DNA of 64,000 nucleotides from an uncultured Clostridia bacterium (GTDB lineage: Bacteria > Bacillota > Clostridia > Christensenellales > UBA1242). The stretch spans positions 1 to 64,000 of the forward strand of contig CAKVHI010000003.1 in NCBI GenBank assembly GCA_934747965.1, given 5' to 3'. The notes under the pieces were generated by a model. That model had not been told where the DNA came from. It saw nothing but the letters and a program-made list of their open reading frames with translations, and searched no databases. The first letter of the stretch is position 1; every line of letters begins with the position of its first letter. This document shows positions 46,786 to 55,466 of the stretch, one piece after another. The position numbers and the translations under genes are program-made.

Positions 46786-47412
46786 ATGATTAAACAAGTT
46801 GAAATTTGCGACAAATGTGCCAAATGCGGATATGAGCAAAATTTTTTTGTTGTTGAAGGAATTGATTTTGAAAATTTTGAAACTAACAAATTAATTGATT
46901 TTTCAACATACTCTGCCTTCAAAAATCCTTGCTTAAATGTGTGTGAAAATTGCGGATACATCAATTTTGACCTAACCGAAAACTTAGAGAAATTTGCCAC
47001 TTTCAACAAAGATAACACAAAATATAATGACGGAGTTATTGGGATTGATGCAATTTTTCAGCAATATGTTGAAAAAGCTCCGTTTACATTAAAATCTATT
47101 CAAGCCTTGGCAAAAATTTTTACATTACAAAAATTTTCTTACAATTCATTTGTAAGCAAAAACTTCAGAAAAAAAACTGAATATTTTGACAAAATGATTT
47201 CTCTTCACAATCAACTTATTTCACAAATAAGCTATGCCTGTGAAATTTATTTGCAGTTAAACAAAAATAATTTTGTTAGTTGTTTTTATGTTGAGATTTT
47301 GGCTGATTTAGGAAAAAAAGACCAAGCAACTTCAATTTTAAATTCTTTACCTTTAAAGGATGACCTTAAAGACTATTTGCTTGAATGTATTGAAATTGGA
47401 GGTAATGAATAA
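46786..47412 (+). CDS. Zinc-ribbon protein of unknown function, paired with a PHP phosphoesterase
   Basis: 208 aa from ATG 46786, six bases after AGAGG. The N-terminal 60 residues have two CxxC pairs (CAKCGY and CENCGY), a treble-clef or ribbon zinc site. The rest is helical (QALAKIFTLQKFSYNSF, LHNQLISQISYACEIYL) and looks TPR-like. It resembles DUF2225-type proteins only in layout. The stop overlaps the ATG of the PHP gene, so the two products are likely to act together. Confidence 0.7.
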   Translation: MIKQVEICDKCAKCGYEQNFFVVEGIDFENFETNKLIDFSTYSAFKNPCLNVCENCGYINFDLTENLEKFATFNKDNTKYNDGVIGIDAIFQQYVEKAPFTLKSIQALAKIFTLQKFSYNSFVSKNFRKKTEYFDKMISLHNQLISQISYACEIYLQLNKNNFVSCFYVEILADLGKKDQATSILNSLPLKDDLKDYLLECIEIGGNE

Positions 47413-49130
47413 TGCTTCAATTTTATAACCGAATTCTTCCAAAATGTGGGTTTGTTGACCTCCACAATCACACAAACGACAGTTATGGCGAAGAAATGAA
47501 TCAAATGAATATCACGCCTGAGGAATTGCTTGAAAGTGCTTATGAATACACCAAGCAAACATCTTCTGATGTCACTTTTGCAATAACCGACCACAACAGC
47601 ATAGAAGGTGTGCAAAAAGTTGATTTACTTTTGAAAAGCAATCCAAAAAAATACGACAAAATAAACTTTATATCTGGCTGTGAATTTACATGCAGTGCCG
47701 GAAGTTTGGGCGAAATAACAAATGATGAAGGACACATTAAAAACATATATTCAAACTTTCATATGCTTGCGTATGGTTTTAATGCTTTTGATGAAACACT
47801 TTCCTTTTTATGCAAACTTCATTCAACAAAAAGAGCAAATTCAGTATTAGTGAAAACCGATAAAGCCACAATTAAAATTTCTGCTGGTGCTTATGTTTTG
47901 TCTATAAAGAACATTTTAAAAGACTACGGAATTATACTTTCACTTGAAGATTTCAAAGATGTTAACCTTAAAACAGACAATATCGATGAAAAAACTTATA
48001 TTAACTATTTAATGACATACATTGAAAAATTCAAACTTGAAGAAATGGTAAAAAAAGACATTTTCTATCAACTTTGCAATCGTAACATCATAAGTTTGGG
48101 TCGCCTAGATTGTTTGGAAGTTATGGAAGTTGTTGAATCTGCTGGTGGCGTGTGTGTTTTGGCTCATCCTTTTTTAATTAGACTTGGGACTTTTGCAAAA
48201 GACAATGAAAAAAAGACAATGGCTTTATTGAAAAGAAAACTAAAAAAAATTGGTGAAAAGTTTAATGATGATGATAATGTATATATTCTTTCCTTAAAAT
48301 ATATTGTTAGCAAATTAAGCAAACACGCCCATTCTCTTGATAATAACAAACGACTAAAAGGTATTGTTGGAATAGAAAATTTGCATTTTTCGTCTACCCT
48401 TCATTCAAATTTTTTTGAAAGAGTTAATAACATTGCAAAAGAAAATAATCTTTACATTACTTGCGGAAGTGATTCTCATGGTTCGCTAAAAGCACCGAAT
48501 ATGCTTTCTATGTTTACTGCGAAATCTGAATTAACAAACAATGTTAAAAATGACATAGTTGCTAAAAACTGTTTATTTGCTGAAAAACTGCTTGACGGTT
48601 CTATAAAAAACGATCTAAAATGTAACAAAAGTTTTGATGAGCAAATAACACTTGTTCAAAATCAAAACAATAAAGACAATGTAATTAAATTACAAGACTA
48701 TTGTAATTTAATTATCAACACAAGTGTTGATAGACCCCACACTAGTAAAAAACAGAATCATGAAAATAAAGAGAAAAATATAGAATTTTCAAAAGTTATA
48801 TATAACGGCAAAACAAACATCAACACGGCAATCTTTCTTATCACAAGAGCAATAGACAAAAGTAGCACAGACAAAAGTATCCTTGCAAAAGAATTTAAAA
48901 ATATTAAGGCTCTTGTGCCTTCAATCAATTTAGCACTTGAAACGATAAGCAAAAATAAAGAAGATTTGAAAGATAAAAAGTATGTAATAAACTTTTTGAA
49001 ACTATATCAAAATTACTTGAAAGTAAGAAAAAAATATAAACTATGCCTAAAATCAGCTCAAGATGAGTATAAACAAGAAAAGAAGAAAATTAGACTAGAT
49101 AAACATAACAAAGATGAAAAAACCTTATAG
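47412..49130 (+). CDS. PHP domain phosphoesterase
   Basis: 572 aa. Metal-site motifs of the PHP (polymerase and histidinol phosphatase) superfamily: FVDLHNHTNDS, AITDHNS, GCEFTC, AHPFL, and CGSDSHG. A Lys/Asn-rich helical tail of about 170 residues follows. Stand-alone PHP proteins hydrolyse phosphoesters such as pAp or nucleic-acid ends; the target here is unknown. It is an insertion with opposite orientation between the rpsB-tsf and frr units, where pyrH normally lies. Confidence 0.83.
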   Translation: MLQFYNRILPKCGFVDLHNHTNDSYGEEMNQMNITPEELLESAYEYTKQTSSDVTFAITDHNSIEGVQKVDLLLKSNPKKYDKINFISGCEFTCSAGSLGEITNDEGHIKNIYSNFHMLAYGFNAFDETLSFLCKLHSTKRANSVLVKTDKATIKISAGAYVLSIKNILKDYGIILSLEDFKDVNLKTDNIDEKTYINYLMTYIEKFKLEEMVKKDIFYQLCNRNIISLGRLDCLEVMEVVESAGGVCVLAHPFLIRLGTFAKDNEKKTMALLKRKLKKIGEKFNDDDNVYILSLKYIVSKLSKHAHSLDNNKRLKGIVGIENLHFSSTLHSNFFERVNNIAKENNLYITCGSDSHGSLKAPNMLSMFTAKSELTNNVKNDIVAKNCLFAEKLLDGSIKNDLKCNKSFDEQITLVQNQNNKDNVIKLQDYCNLIINTSVDRPHTSKKQNHENKEKNIEFSKVIYNGKTNINTAIFLITRAIDKSSTDKSILAKEFKNIKALVPSINLALETISKNKEDLKDKKYVINFLKLYQNYLKVRKKYKLCLKSAQDEYKQEKKKIRLDKHNKDEKTL

Positions 49131-49148
49131 ATCTTATAAGGTTTTTTT
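49118..49148 (+). terminator. Terminator of the zinc-ribbon/PHP operon
   Basis: AAAAAACCTTATA (49118-49130) pairs with TATAAGGTTTTTT (49136-49148), overlapping the PHP stop codon. Confidence 0.9.
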
Positions 49149-49173
49149 AAATTTAAAGCGTTATGTTTAAATA

Positions 49174-49202
49174 AAAAATGATATATGAATTTCATATATC
49201 AC
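49174..49202 (-). terminator. Terminator of rpsB-tsf
   Basis: TGATATATGAA (49180-49190) and TTCATATATCA (49192-49202) form a near-perfect palindrome followed by six T on the minus strand. Confidence 0.8.
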
Positions 49203-49210
49203 TTTCAAAA

Positions 49211-50095
49211 TTATTCATGTTTGCCCATTTTTGCAACTTCTTCAGCAAAGTTTTCGTTTTTCTTCTCTAAACCTTCGCCCATTTCAAAACGAACAAATCT
49301 TGAAATTGTAAAGTTGTTTCCAACAACTTCTTCAATAGTTTTAGAATCATCTTTAACAAAAAGTTGATTTAACAAGCAATTTTCTGTATAGAATTTTCCA
49401 ATTTTACCCATAACAATTTTTTCCAAAATTTCTTTTGGTTTGTTGGCATTTTTTTCATCATTTTGCATTTGAGCAAGCAAAATTTCTTTTTCTTTATCAA
49501 GTTCTTCAGCTGGCACTTCATTTTTGTTTAAATAAGTTGGTTTTGCTGCTGCAATTTGAAGAGCAACATCATGAAGGATATCTTCCCCACCGTTAAATGG
49601 ATTAGCATCAACCATAACACCAACTTTTCCACCCATGTGAATATAAGTTTCAATTTTGCCTGCAGTTTCAAACAAAGCGAATCTTCTGATTGAAAGTTTT
49701 TCGCCAATAACCATAGTTTGTTCTGTCATATATTCGCTAACTGACATACCATTAATTTCGCAAGAATTTAATGCTTCAACATTTTCTGGTTTATTTTTGA
49801 TAATACATTCAGCAATATCGCTAACTATTGCTTGAAATTTTTCGCCTTTAGAAACGAAATCTGATTCACAGTTAATTTCAACCAAAGCGCCGATATTTCC
49901 GCAAACTTTTGCACCAACGGCACCTTCTGCAGCAATACGACTTGCCTTTTTAGCAGCCTTTGCAACGCCTTTTTCACGCAAAACTTCAATGGCTTTATCA
50001 AAATCGCCATTAGTTTCAGTTAAAGCATTTTTGCAATCAAGCATACCTGCACCAGTCATTTCTCTTAAATTTTTTACATCACTTGCTGTAAACAT
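49211..50095 (-). CDS. tsf: Translation elongation factor Ts
   Basis: 294 aa. VKNLREMTGAGMLDCKNAL is the N-terminal signature and IGALVEINCESDFVSKGEKFQ the core motif. It recycles EF-Tu-GDP. ATG 50095 follows GGAGG; the open frame back to 50107 includes that site. Co-transcribed with rpsB. Confidence 0.96.
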   Translation of the reverse strand: MFTASDVKNLREMTGAGMLDCKNALTETNGDFDKAIEVLREKGVAKAAKKASRIAAEGAVGAKVCGNIGALVEINCESDFVSKGEKFQAIVSDIAECIIKNKPENVEALNSCEINGMSVSEYMTEQTMVIGEKLSIRRFALFETAGKIETYIHMGGKVGVMVDANPFNGGEDILHDVALQIAAAKPTYLNKNEVPAEELDKEKEILLAQMQNDEKNANKPKEILEKIVMGKIGKFYTENCLLNQLFVKDDSKTIEEVVGNNFTISRFVRFEMGEGLEKKNENFAEEVAKMGKHE

Positions 50096-50107
50096 AGTTT
50101 CCTCCAA

Positions 50108-50926
50108 TTATTCTTTATCTGTTTTTTCTTCAACTTTTTCTTCTGCTTTTGCTTCAGTTTCAGCAAATGCTTTTTCAATATCATCAATAGCTTTTTCGCT
50201 TGACTTTTCGCCATCTTCTTCTGGAAGTTCAACAGTTAATTGAACACCTTCTTTTGCTTCAATAACAGCGTTAGCCATAGCAGCAGCAATCAATTTTACA
50301 GAACGAATAGCATCATCGTTGCCCGGAATAACATGAGTTATGTTTTCAGGATCGCAGTTTGTGTCAATCAAACCTACAGTAGGAATACCTAAAGTTTTTG
50401 CTTCTTTAACGCAAATATGTTCTTTTTTAGAGTCAACAACAAAAATAACGCCAGGAAGTTTAGTCATTTCTTTAATACCGCCAAGGTTCTTTTCAAGTTT
50501 ATCTCTTTCAGCTTTAAGTTTGATAACTTCTTTTTTAGGAAGAAGGTCAAATTCCCCTGTTTTTTCCATTTGGTTTAATTTGTTTAATCTTTCAATACTC
50601 TTTTTAACAGTTTTGAAATTTGTTAAAGTACCACCAAGCCAACGAGTGTTAATGTAATACATTCCACATCTTTCAGCTTCTTCTTTAATGGCATCTTGAG
50701 CTTGTTTTTTTGTTCCAACAAACAAAACAGTTTTGCCTTCGTTAACACTTTCTTTAATAAAATCATAGGCTTTGTCAACTAAGTCTAGGGTTTGCTCTAA
50801 GTCAATAATATGAATATCTTTACGAGCAGTGAAGATATACTTATCCATTTTTGGATTCCATTTTCTAGTTTGGTGACCAAAATGTACACCAGCTTCTAGA
50901 AGTTGTTTCATAGAAACAGCACTCAT
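50108..50926 (-). CDS. rpsB: 30S ribosomal protein S2
   Basis: 272 aa. [22 protein letters not shown] start motif; [14 protein letters not shown] and IDTNCDP are conserved. The C-terminus carries an extra acidic Glu/Lys tail. ATG 50926 follows AAAGGAG. The frame runs 53 codons further upstream, but that part is the structured leader, not protein. Confidence 0.97.
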   Translation of the reverse strand: MSAVSMKQLLEAGVHFGHQTRKWNPKMDKYIFTARKDIHIIDLEQTLDLVDKAYDFIKESVNEGKTVLFVGTKKQAQDAIKEEAERCGMYYINTRWLGGTLTNFKTVKKSIERLNKLNQMEKTGEFDLLPKKEVIKLKAERDKLEKNLGGIKEMTKLPGVIFVVDSKKEHICVKEAKTLGIPTVGLIDTNCDPENITHVIPGNDDAIRSVKLIAAAMANAVIEAKEGVQLTVELPEEDGEKSSEKAIDDIEKAFAETEAKAEEKVEEKTDKE

Positions 50927-50960
50927 TTTTAATTCTCCTTTAAATTTTGTTTTAGTCTTC

Positions 50961-51024
50961 CTAAGTGTTTTAAAACTCTGCAAGCCACCAAGATTTGGCA
51001 ACGACTTAACAAATTTACACTTAG
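50961..51024 (-). promoter_or_regulatory. Structured rpsB leader (possible S2 autoregulation element)
   Basis: In the roughly 110-base leader, CTAAGTGT (51017-51024) pairs with ACACTTAG (50961-50968), closing a domain with an inner GCCA...TGGC hairpin and a GTGGCTTGC segment. It lies between a strong promoter and the ribosome site, the place for feedback by S2. Confidence 0.55.
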
Positions 51025-51044
51025 TGCGAATTTTGACCATATAA

Positions 51045-51073
51045 AATATACCATAACAAAAAAAAATTTGCAA
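51045..51073 (-). promoter_or_regulatory. Promoter of rpsB-tsf
   Basis: On the minus strand, TTGCAA (51068-51073), 17 bases, TATATT (51045-51050) with TGG just before. Confidence 0.8.
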
Positions 51074-51118
51074 GAATTTTAGCAAACTTTTTTATTAACT
51101 TTATAAATTTTTGTCATT

Positions 51119-51447
51119 CTACTTAGTTTTCATATTTTTTATAATATTCAAAACACTTTCCTTTGACTCTTCACTCATGTTTTTTATTAGAGTATATAAT
51201 TCATTATCTTTTTCATAAGTTTGATAATTATTAGAAAAAAATTGTTCTTTAGAGATACCAAATTCATTTATCATTTTATAAACAACTGTTATTGGCATAA
51301 CAAACCCTTTTGATTTATATAACTTGAGTGTTTATTCAATCTTAAGCTTAATTCTCTTGCACTAAGTTTTAATTTATTTCTAAAATAATATTCACGCAAT
51401 GCAATATCTTTAATTATTTCTAAATCTTCTTTTTCTTCTAAGTTCAT
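51119..51447 (-). pseudogene. Frameshifted XRE-family helix-turn-helix gene
   Basis: ATG 51447 follows AGGATGG. The first frame gives 52 residues with LSARELSLRLNKHSSYINQK and then a stop at 51289. The continuing frame carries KGFVMPITVVYKMINEFGIS, the rest of a Cro/CI fold, and runs to a stop at 51119. One extra A in the run of four before GGG would restore a protein of about 112 aa. It could be a true single-base loss, a slippage site or a sequencing error. Confidence 0.75.
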
Positions 51448-51550
51448 AAAACCATCCTATAATTTTTTATTATAAAAAACTCCAAACTAAGCTCGGCAAA
51501 AAAGCCAAGATAGAAATGAATGGTTGTTCATGACTATTTTGGTGCGCTTT

Positions 51551-51577
51551 AAAAACTCTTTATTGCGAAGTTTTTTT
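51551..51577 (-). terminator. Terminator after the DUF1292 gene
   Basis: AAAAACT/AGTTTTT stem with a T-run on the minus strand, overlapping the stop codon of the gene. The stem is AT-rich and weak. Confidence 0.45.
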
Positions 51578-51890
51578 ACTCACTCATAAGTTTGTCGTAT
51601 TCAGAGAAAACTATATCGATTATATCTTCATCTTCTTCAGGATCAAGCAAATTCAACAACTCTTCACCTTCAGGTGTTTCTTCAAGTTCAAAAACAAGGG
51701 CTTCATTTTCGCCTACGCCTTCCATTTCTTTCACTGGTTTTAAAATTGCATAAACTTGTTCTTTAACAGGAATGACAGCAATTTGTTCAAATTCAATTTC
51801 TTTTTCATTTTCATCAATCAAAATAATGTTTGAATCATCATTTTCATCAAGCAGATGTTCAAAAACACTTTTTTCTTCTTTTTCTTCCAT
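51576..51890 (-). CDS. DUF1292 (YrzB family) acidic protein
   Basis: 104 aa, very acidic. IILIDENEKEIEFEQIAVIPV and YAILKPV...EALVFEL match the YrzB/DUF1292 family of unknown function. Its place after ruvX is conserved in Firmicutes (ruvX-yrzB). AAAGGAG precedes the ATG. Confidence 0.9.
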   Translation of the reverse strand: MEEKEEKSVFEHLLDENDDSNIILIDENEKEIEFEQIAVIPVKEQVYAILKPVKEMEGVGENEALVFELEETPEGEELLNLLDPEEDEDIIDIVFSEYDKLMSE

Positions 51891-51922
51891 ACTAATCTCC
51901 TTTAAATAAATAATCCAAAATT

Positions 51923-52330
51923 TTATTTTGAATCAAGATAGGTTTGCAAAATTATGCTGGCGGACACTTGGTCTAAAAGTTTTTTACGCTGTTTCCAATC
52001 TTTTATTGTAAGTTTTAATTGTTCTTCAGCTTCGACACTAGATAATCTTTCATCAACAAAAACGATTTTCACACCCGAAAAATTTTTAAGTTTTTCAGCA
52101 AATTCTTCAACCAATTTACAGGTTTCCCCTTTGCTTCCACTCATTTCAAACGGATAACCAATAACAACGGTTTCAACCTTAAATTCTTTTATAATTTTAT
52201 CCAAAAACTCAAAGTCTTCTTTTTCAGTTGTTCTTGTGAGTGTGCTGTAAGGCGAAGCCAAAAAACCCATAATATCCGAAAGTGCAATTCCAATTCTAGC
52301 CTTTCCAAAGTCTAGCCCCATAATTTTCAT
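51923..52330 (-). CDS. ruvX: RuvX/YqgF family nuclease
   Basis: 135 aa RNase H-like fold. MGLDFGKARIGIALSD, GYPFEMSG and VDERLSSVEAEEQL are the motifs. It is a putative Holliday-junction resolvase also linked to 16S rRNA 5' processing. AGAGG precedes the ATG. Confidence 0.93.
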   Translation of the reverse strand: MKIMGLDFGKARIGIALSDIMGFLASPYSTLTRTTEKEDFEFLDKIIKEFKVETVVIGYPFEMSGSKGETCKLVEEFAEKLKNFSGVKIVFVDERLSSVEAEEQLKLTIKDWKQRKKLLDQVSASIILQTYLDSK

Positions 52331-52496
52331 AGAAAAACCTCTATTAACATTTTAACAAAATAAAAAAAATTAAACAAACAATTTAGCAAATTTTATGTTC
52401 AAATTTAATTTATTTTTACAAAACACCATTCAATGCCAAATTTTTCCTTAATATTTGATAATATTTTGCAAACAATAATAGTAGGAGGAAATAATT

Positions 52497-52631
52497 ATGA
52501 AAGAATGTTTTACATTTGGTTTAGCAATGGGAATGCTTGTTGGCGCAGTGATTGTTCACATGAGCCCAAAAGCACAACAAATTATGGATAAAGGCGAAAA
52601 ATGCTTGAAAGAGAAAGTAAATAACCTTTAA
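52497..52631 (+). CDS. Small YtxH-like membrane protein
   Basis: 44 aa, too short for most gene finders. AGGAGG lies seven bases before the ATG. One membrane helix (FGLAMGMLVGAVIVHM) is followed by a Lys/Gln-rich helix (SPKAQQIMDKGEKCLKEK). The pattern resembles short YtxH-type proteins. A strong terminator follows the stop. Function unknown. Confidence 0.75.
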   Translation: MKECFTFGLAMGMLVGAVIVHMSPKAQQIMDKGEKCLKEKVNNL

Positions 52632-52633
52632 TT

Positions 52634-52667
52634 AAAAAAGCCAAGAAAACTTTTCTTGGTCTTTTTA
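52634..52667. terminator. Bidirectional terminator after the small YtxH-like gene
   Basis: AAAAAAG-CCAAGAAAA pairs with TTTTCTTGG-TCTTTTT; T-runs lie on both strands, and it also serves the iscU-like gene from the other side. Confidence 0.8.
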
Positions 52668-53048
52668 TTATTGAGCAGATTTTAACTTCTCAAGTTTTTT
52701 ATAATAATCTTTAATTGCTTCATGAATTGCCTTTTCTGCCAAAATGCCACAATAAAATTTATATTCTGGAAGTTCACCCATATCTTTCAAAATTTGATCA
52801 AAAGTGATTTTTAATGCATCTTCAACTTTCTTGCCTTTTATTTTATCACAAGCATAATCACTAGACACAATAGTTACAACACCACCCAAAGTTTTGAATT
52901 TAGCATCCATAATAATGCCGTCTTCAACTTTAAGATAAATTCTTATAATATCGCCATTTTGCGAAGCCTCACCAACCCCGCTGGCATTTTTAATTAAGCC
53001 AACATTTTTGAGATTAAGAAATCTTGTCATAATAATTTTGTTATACAT
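52668..53048 (-). CDS. Degenerate IscU/NifU-like protein
   Basis: 126 aa, with the IscU fold (LNLKNVGLIKNASGVGEA, KFKTLGGVVTIVSSDYA, ALKITFDQILKDMGELPEYKFYCGILAEKAIHEAI). Of the three cluster-binding cysteines, the first (usually xCGD) is SQNGD, the second (usually FGCGA) is LGGVV, and only the third (YCGIL) remains. An extra cysteine is in DYACDKI. The ATG overlaps the iscS stop (TAATG). It is unlikely to assemble Fe-S clusters in the standard way; a sulfur-carrier or IscS-modulating role is possible. Confidence 0.85.
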   Translation of the reverse strand: MYNKIIMTRFLNLKNVGLIKNASGVGEASQNGDIIRIYLKVEDGIIMDAKFKTLGGVVTIVSSDYACDKIKGKKVEDALKITFDQILKDMGELPEYKFYCGILAEKAIHEAIKDYYKKLEKLKSAQ

Positions 53049-54226
53049 TATTTCTTACCCCCTTTAAGTTGAATTGGCGAAATAGCTCTTAATTTTTCTA
53101 TAATTTTTACCAATTTTTCAACAACGAAGTCCATATCTTCTTTGGTGTTAGATTTTAAAATCGAAAATCTGATAGATCCGTTATTAAGTTCACTTGGAAC
53201 ACCCATAGCCTCAAGCACATGACTTGGTTCCAACGACCCACTAGTGCAAGCTGAGCCTGTTGAAGCACAAATTCCTTCCAAGTCAAGCATTGCTAACAAA
53301 CTTTCTTTTTCAACACATTCAAAACTTAGATTTAAAATATGTGGAAGTCTTTGATGAGGATGACCATTAAACTTAACGCCTGCAATTTTTGAACAAATTT
53401 CATTTTGAAGATAATCTCTTAAGCCCTTAAGTTTTGTGTTAACTGCGTGCATATCTCTGTTTGCAATTTCTGCAGCCTTTCCAAAGCCGACAATCGCTGG
53501 TGTGTTTAAAGTACCACCTCGTTTGCCTCGTTCTTGATTTCCACCAATTATAAGGTTATCAATTTTAGTCCCTTTTTTAACATACAAACATCCTGCACCT
53601 TTGGGACCATAAATTTTATGACTAGAAATTGTTAAAGCATCAATACCTATTTCTTCAACATTAATGTTTATGTGAGAATATGCTTGAACACAATCAGTAT
53701 GAAAAATTATACCCTCTTTTTCATGACAAGTTTGAGCGATTGCTTTTAAATGTTCAATAGTTCCAACTTCATTATTTGCTGCTTGAATAGAAACCAAAAT
53801 AGTTTCATCACAAATATAATGCATTAAATCGGCAAGTTTAACAATACCTGTTTCATCAACATCTAAATATGTAACCCTAAAACCTTCTTTTTCAAGTTGC
53901 TTACAAGCCTCTAATATGCTGTGATGCTCAATTTTTGAAGTGATAATATGATTACCTTTACTTGAATTTGCATAAGCTAGACCTCTTATTGCCCAGTTAT
54001 TAGCTTCTGTTCCACCAGATGTAAAATAAATTTCATTAGGTTTTGCATTAATAGTTTTTGCAATTCTTTCCCTAGACTCATCAACCTTTGCGTTTGCATA
54101 TTGACCCATTGCATGCAAACTTGATGGATTTGCAAAATTAGCATTAAACATTGGCATCATTTCAGACAACACTTCACTGTTTACATAAGTTGTTGCTGCC
54201 GAATCTAAATAAACTTTTCTTTCCAT
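53048..54226 (-). CDS. iscS: Cysteine desulfurase IscS
   Basis: 392 aa PLP enzyme. YLDSAATTYVNSEV start, PLP lysine in SSHKIYGPKG, active-site loop STGSACTSGSLEPSHVL with the persulfide cysteine. It supplies sulfur for Fe-S clusters and thio-tRNA. AGGAG precedes the ATG. Coupled to the iscU-like gene. Confidence 0.96.
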   Translation of the reverse strand: MERKVYLDSAATTYVNSEVLSEMMPMFNANFANPSSLHAMGQYANAKVDESRERIAKTINAKPNEIYFTSGGTEANNWAIRGLAYANSSKGNHIITSKIEHHSILEACKQLEKEGFRVTYLDVDETGIVKLADLMHYICDETILVSIQAANNEVGTIEHLKAIAQTCHEKEGIIFHTDCVQAYSHININVEEIGIDALTISSHKIYGPKGAGCLYVKKGTKIDNLIIGGNQERGKRGGTLNTPAIVGFGKAAEIANRDMHAVNTKLKGLRDYLQNEICSKIAGVKFNGHPHQRLPHILNLSFECVEKESLLAMLDLEGICASTGSACTSGSLEPSHVLEAMGVPSELNNGSIRFSILKSNTKEDMDFVVEKLVKIIEKLRAISPIQLKGGKK

Positions 54227-54318
54227 AATAACTCCTAATAAAATGCTATCACTTTAGCCAAAATTTGTCAATACTCAATTTTAATTTTTAATGAAATTAA
54301 AGACAATTTTTTGACAAT

Positions 54319-54633
54319 TTAGTTTTTAACCATATCAACGATAAAATCTTTGTTTTTAAGACCTATTGCTCTTTTAACTTCTTTCCCGTCTTTAAACAAA
54401 ATTAATGTTGGAACACTCATAACACCATAACTTTTTGCAAGGTCAAAACTTTCATCAATATCAACTTTACAAATTTGCTCGTTTTCAAGTTCATTATTAA
54501 CTTCTTCTAGTATTGGCGCTAACATTTTACAAGGTCCACACCAAGAAGCATAAAAATCAACCAAAACTGTTCCGCCTTGCTCCATAACAATATCATTAAA
54601 TTCTTCAATACCTATATGTTTAATTTCTTTCAT
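54319..54633 (-). CDS. trxA: Thioredoxin
   Basis: 104 aa. Active site ASWCGPCKMLAP, cis-proline loop VPTLILFKDG. General protein disulfide reductant. AAAGGAG precedes the ATG; single gene. Confidence 0.95.
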   Translation of the reverse strand: MKEIKHIGIEEFNDIVMEQGGTVLVDFYASWCGPCKMLAPILEEVNNELENEQICKVDIDESFDLAKSYGVMSVPTLILFKDGKEVKRAIGLKNKDFIVDMVKN

Positions 54634-54776
54634 AAATAACTCCTTTTAACATAAATTTATAATCTATTTTACCCATTTAATAAATTTTTATTGTAGATAA
54701 TTTTTGAATAAAAATAATTTAAAATGCATAATTATACAAGCCTATTAAAATTTGATAAACAAATATTTACTCAATT

Positions 54777-55460
54777 TTAGTTGTTTATTATATCATTAAT
54801 AACAAAACTAGCAATAGTAATTCCGCACAAAGCAACATTATAACTTATAGAAAACACTTTAGTTTTGTCCGTGGTGTTATCACTTGCACTGTCGGTTGAG
54901 CAAACAGTTAAATTTTTTATCCCCAATTTTCTAAGTTCAAGCCTTAGTTTCCGAGCCAAAGCATTGTTTTGAGTTTTGTATATATCCAAAATTTTGAATG
55001 TAGTTGACTTATACCTGTTTCCTGCACCCATTGATGAAATTATGTTAATATTATTTTTTTTACAATATTCAATTAAAGCAAGTTTGTCTTTAAAACTGTC
55101 TATACAATCAATAACATAATCATATTGAGAAAGGTAAAAATCATCCAAATTCTCTTTACAAACCCTTTCTGTTGAAATATGCAAATTTATGCATGGATTA
55201 ATATCCAAAATACGGTCTTTAAAAGCACTCACTTTAAAATGTCCAACATTAGAATTAGTTGCGATAATTTGTCTGTTAATATTGCTGTCATTAATTTTAT
55301 CAAAATCAATAATTGTTAGATTATTCACCCCGCTTCTAACAAGCATTTCAACAACATAGCCACCAACTCCACCAACACCAAAAACTATAATTTTTTTGCT
55401 CTGAATTTTGTCAAAATTATTGCTGCCTATCAAATTAATTGTCCGCTCAAATGCACTCAT
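54777..55460 (-). CDS. tcdA: tRNA threonylcarbamoyladenosine dehydratase TcdA (ThiF/E1-like)
   Basis: 227 aa E1-like enzyme. Nucleotide-binding FGVGGVGGYVVEMLVRSG, then DFDKINDSNINRQIIA and YDYVIDCID. SSMGAGNRYK and LARKLRLELRKLGI fit TcdA (CsdL), which cyclises t6A37 in tRNA. Other ThiF-family roles cannot be excluded. No ribosome site; the -10 ends six bases before the ATG. Confidence 0.88.
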   Translation of the reverse strand: MSAFERTINLIGSNNFDKIQSKKIIVFGVGGVGGYVVEMLVRSGVNNLTIIDFDKINDSNINRQIIATNSNVGHFKVSAFKDRILDINPCINLHISTERVCKENLDDFYLSQYDYVIDCIDSFKDKLALIEYCKKNNINIISSMGAGNRYKSTTFKILDIYKTQNNALARKLRLELRKLGIKNLTVCSTDSASDNTTDKTKVFSISYNVALCGITIASFVINDIINN

Positions 55461-55466
55461 ATAATT

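Noticed and set aside
50927..51085. 53-codon N-terminal extension of S2
   Set aside because: The region is a structured leader with a promoter inside the extended frame; ATG 50926 has a strong ribosome site and the standard S2 N-terminus.
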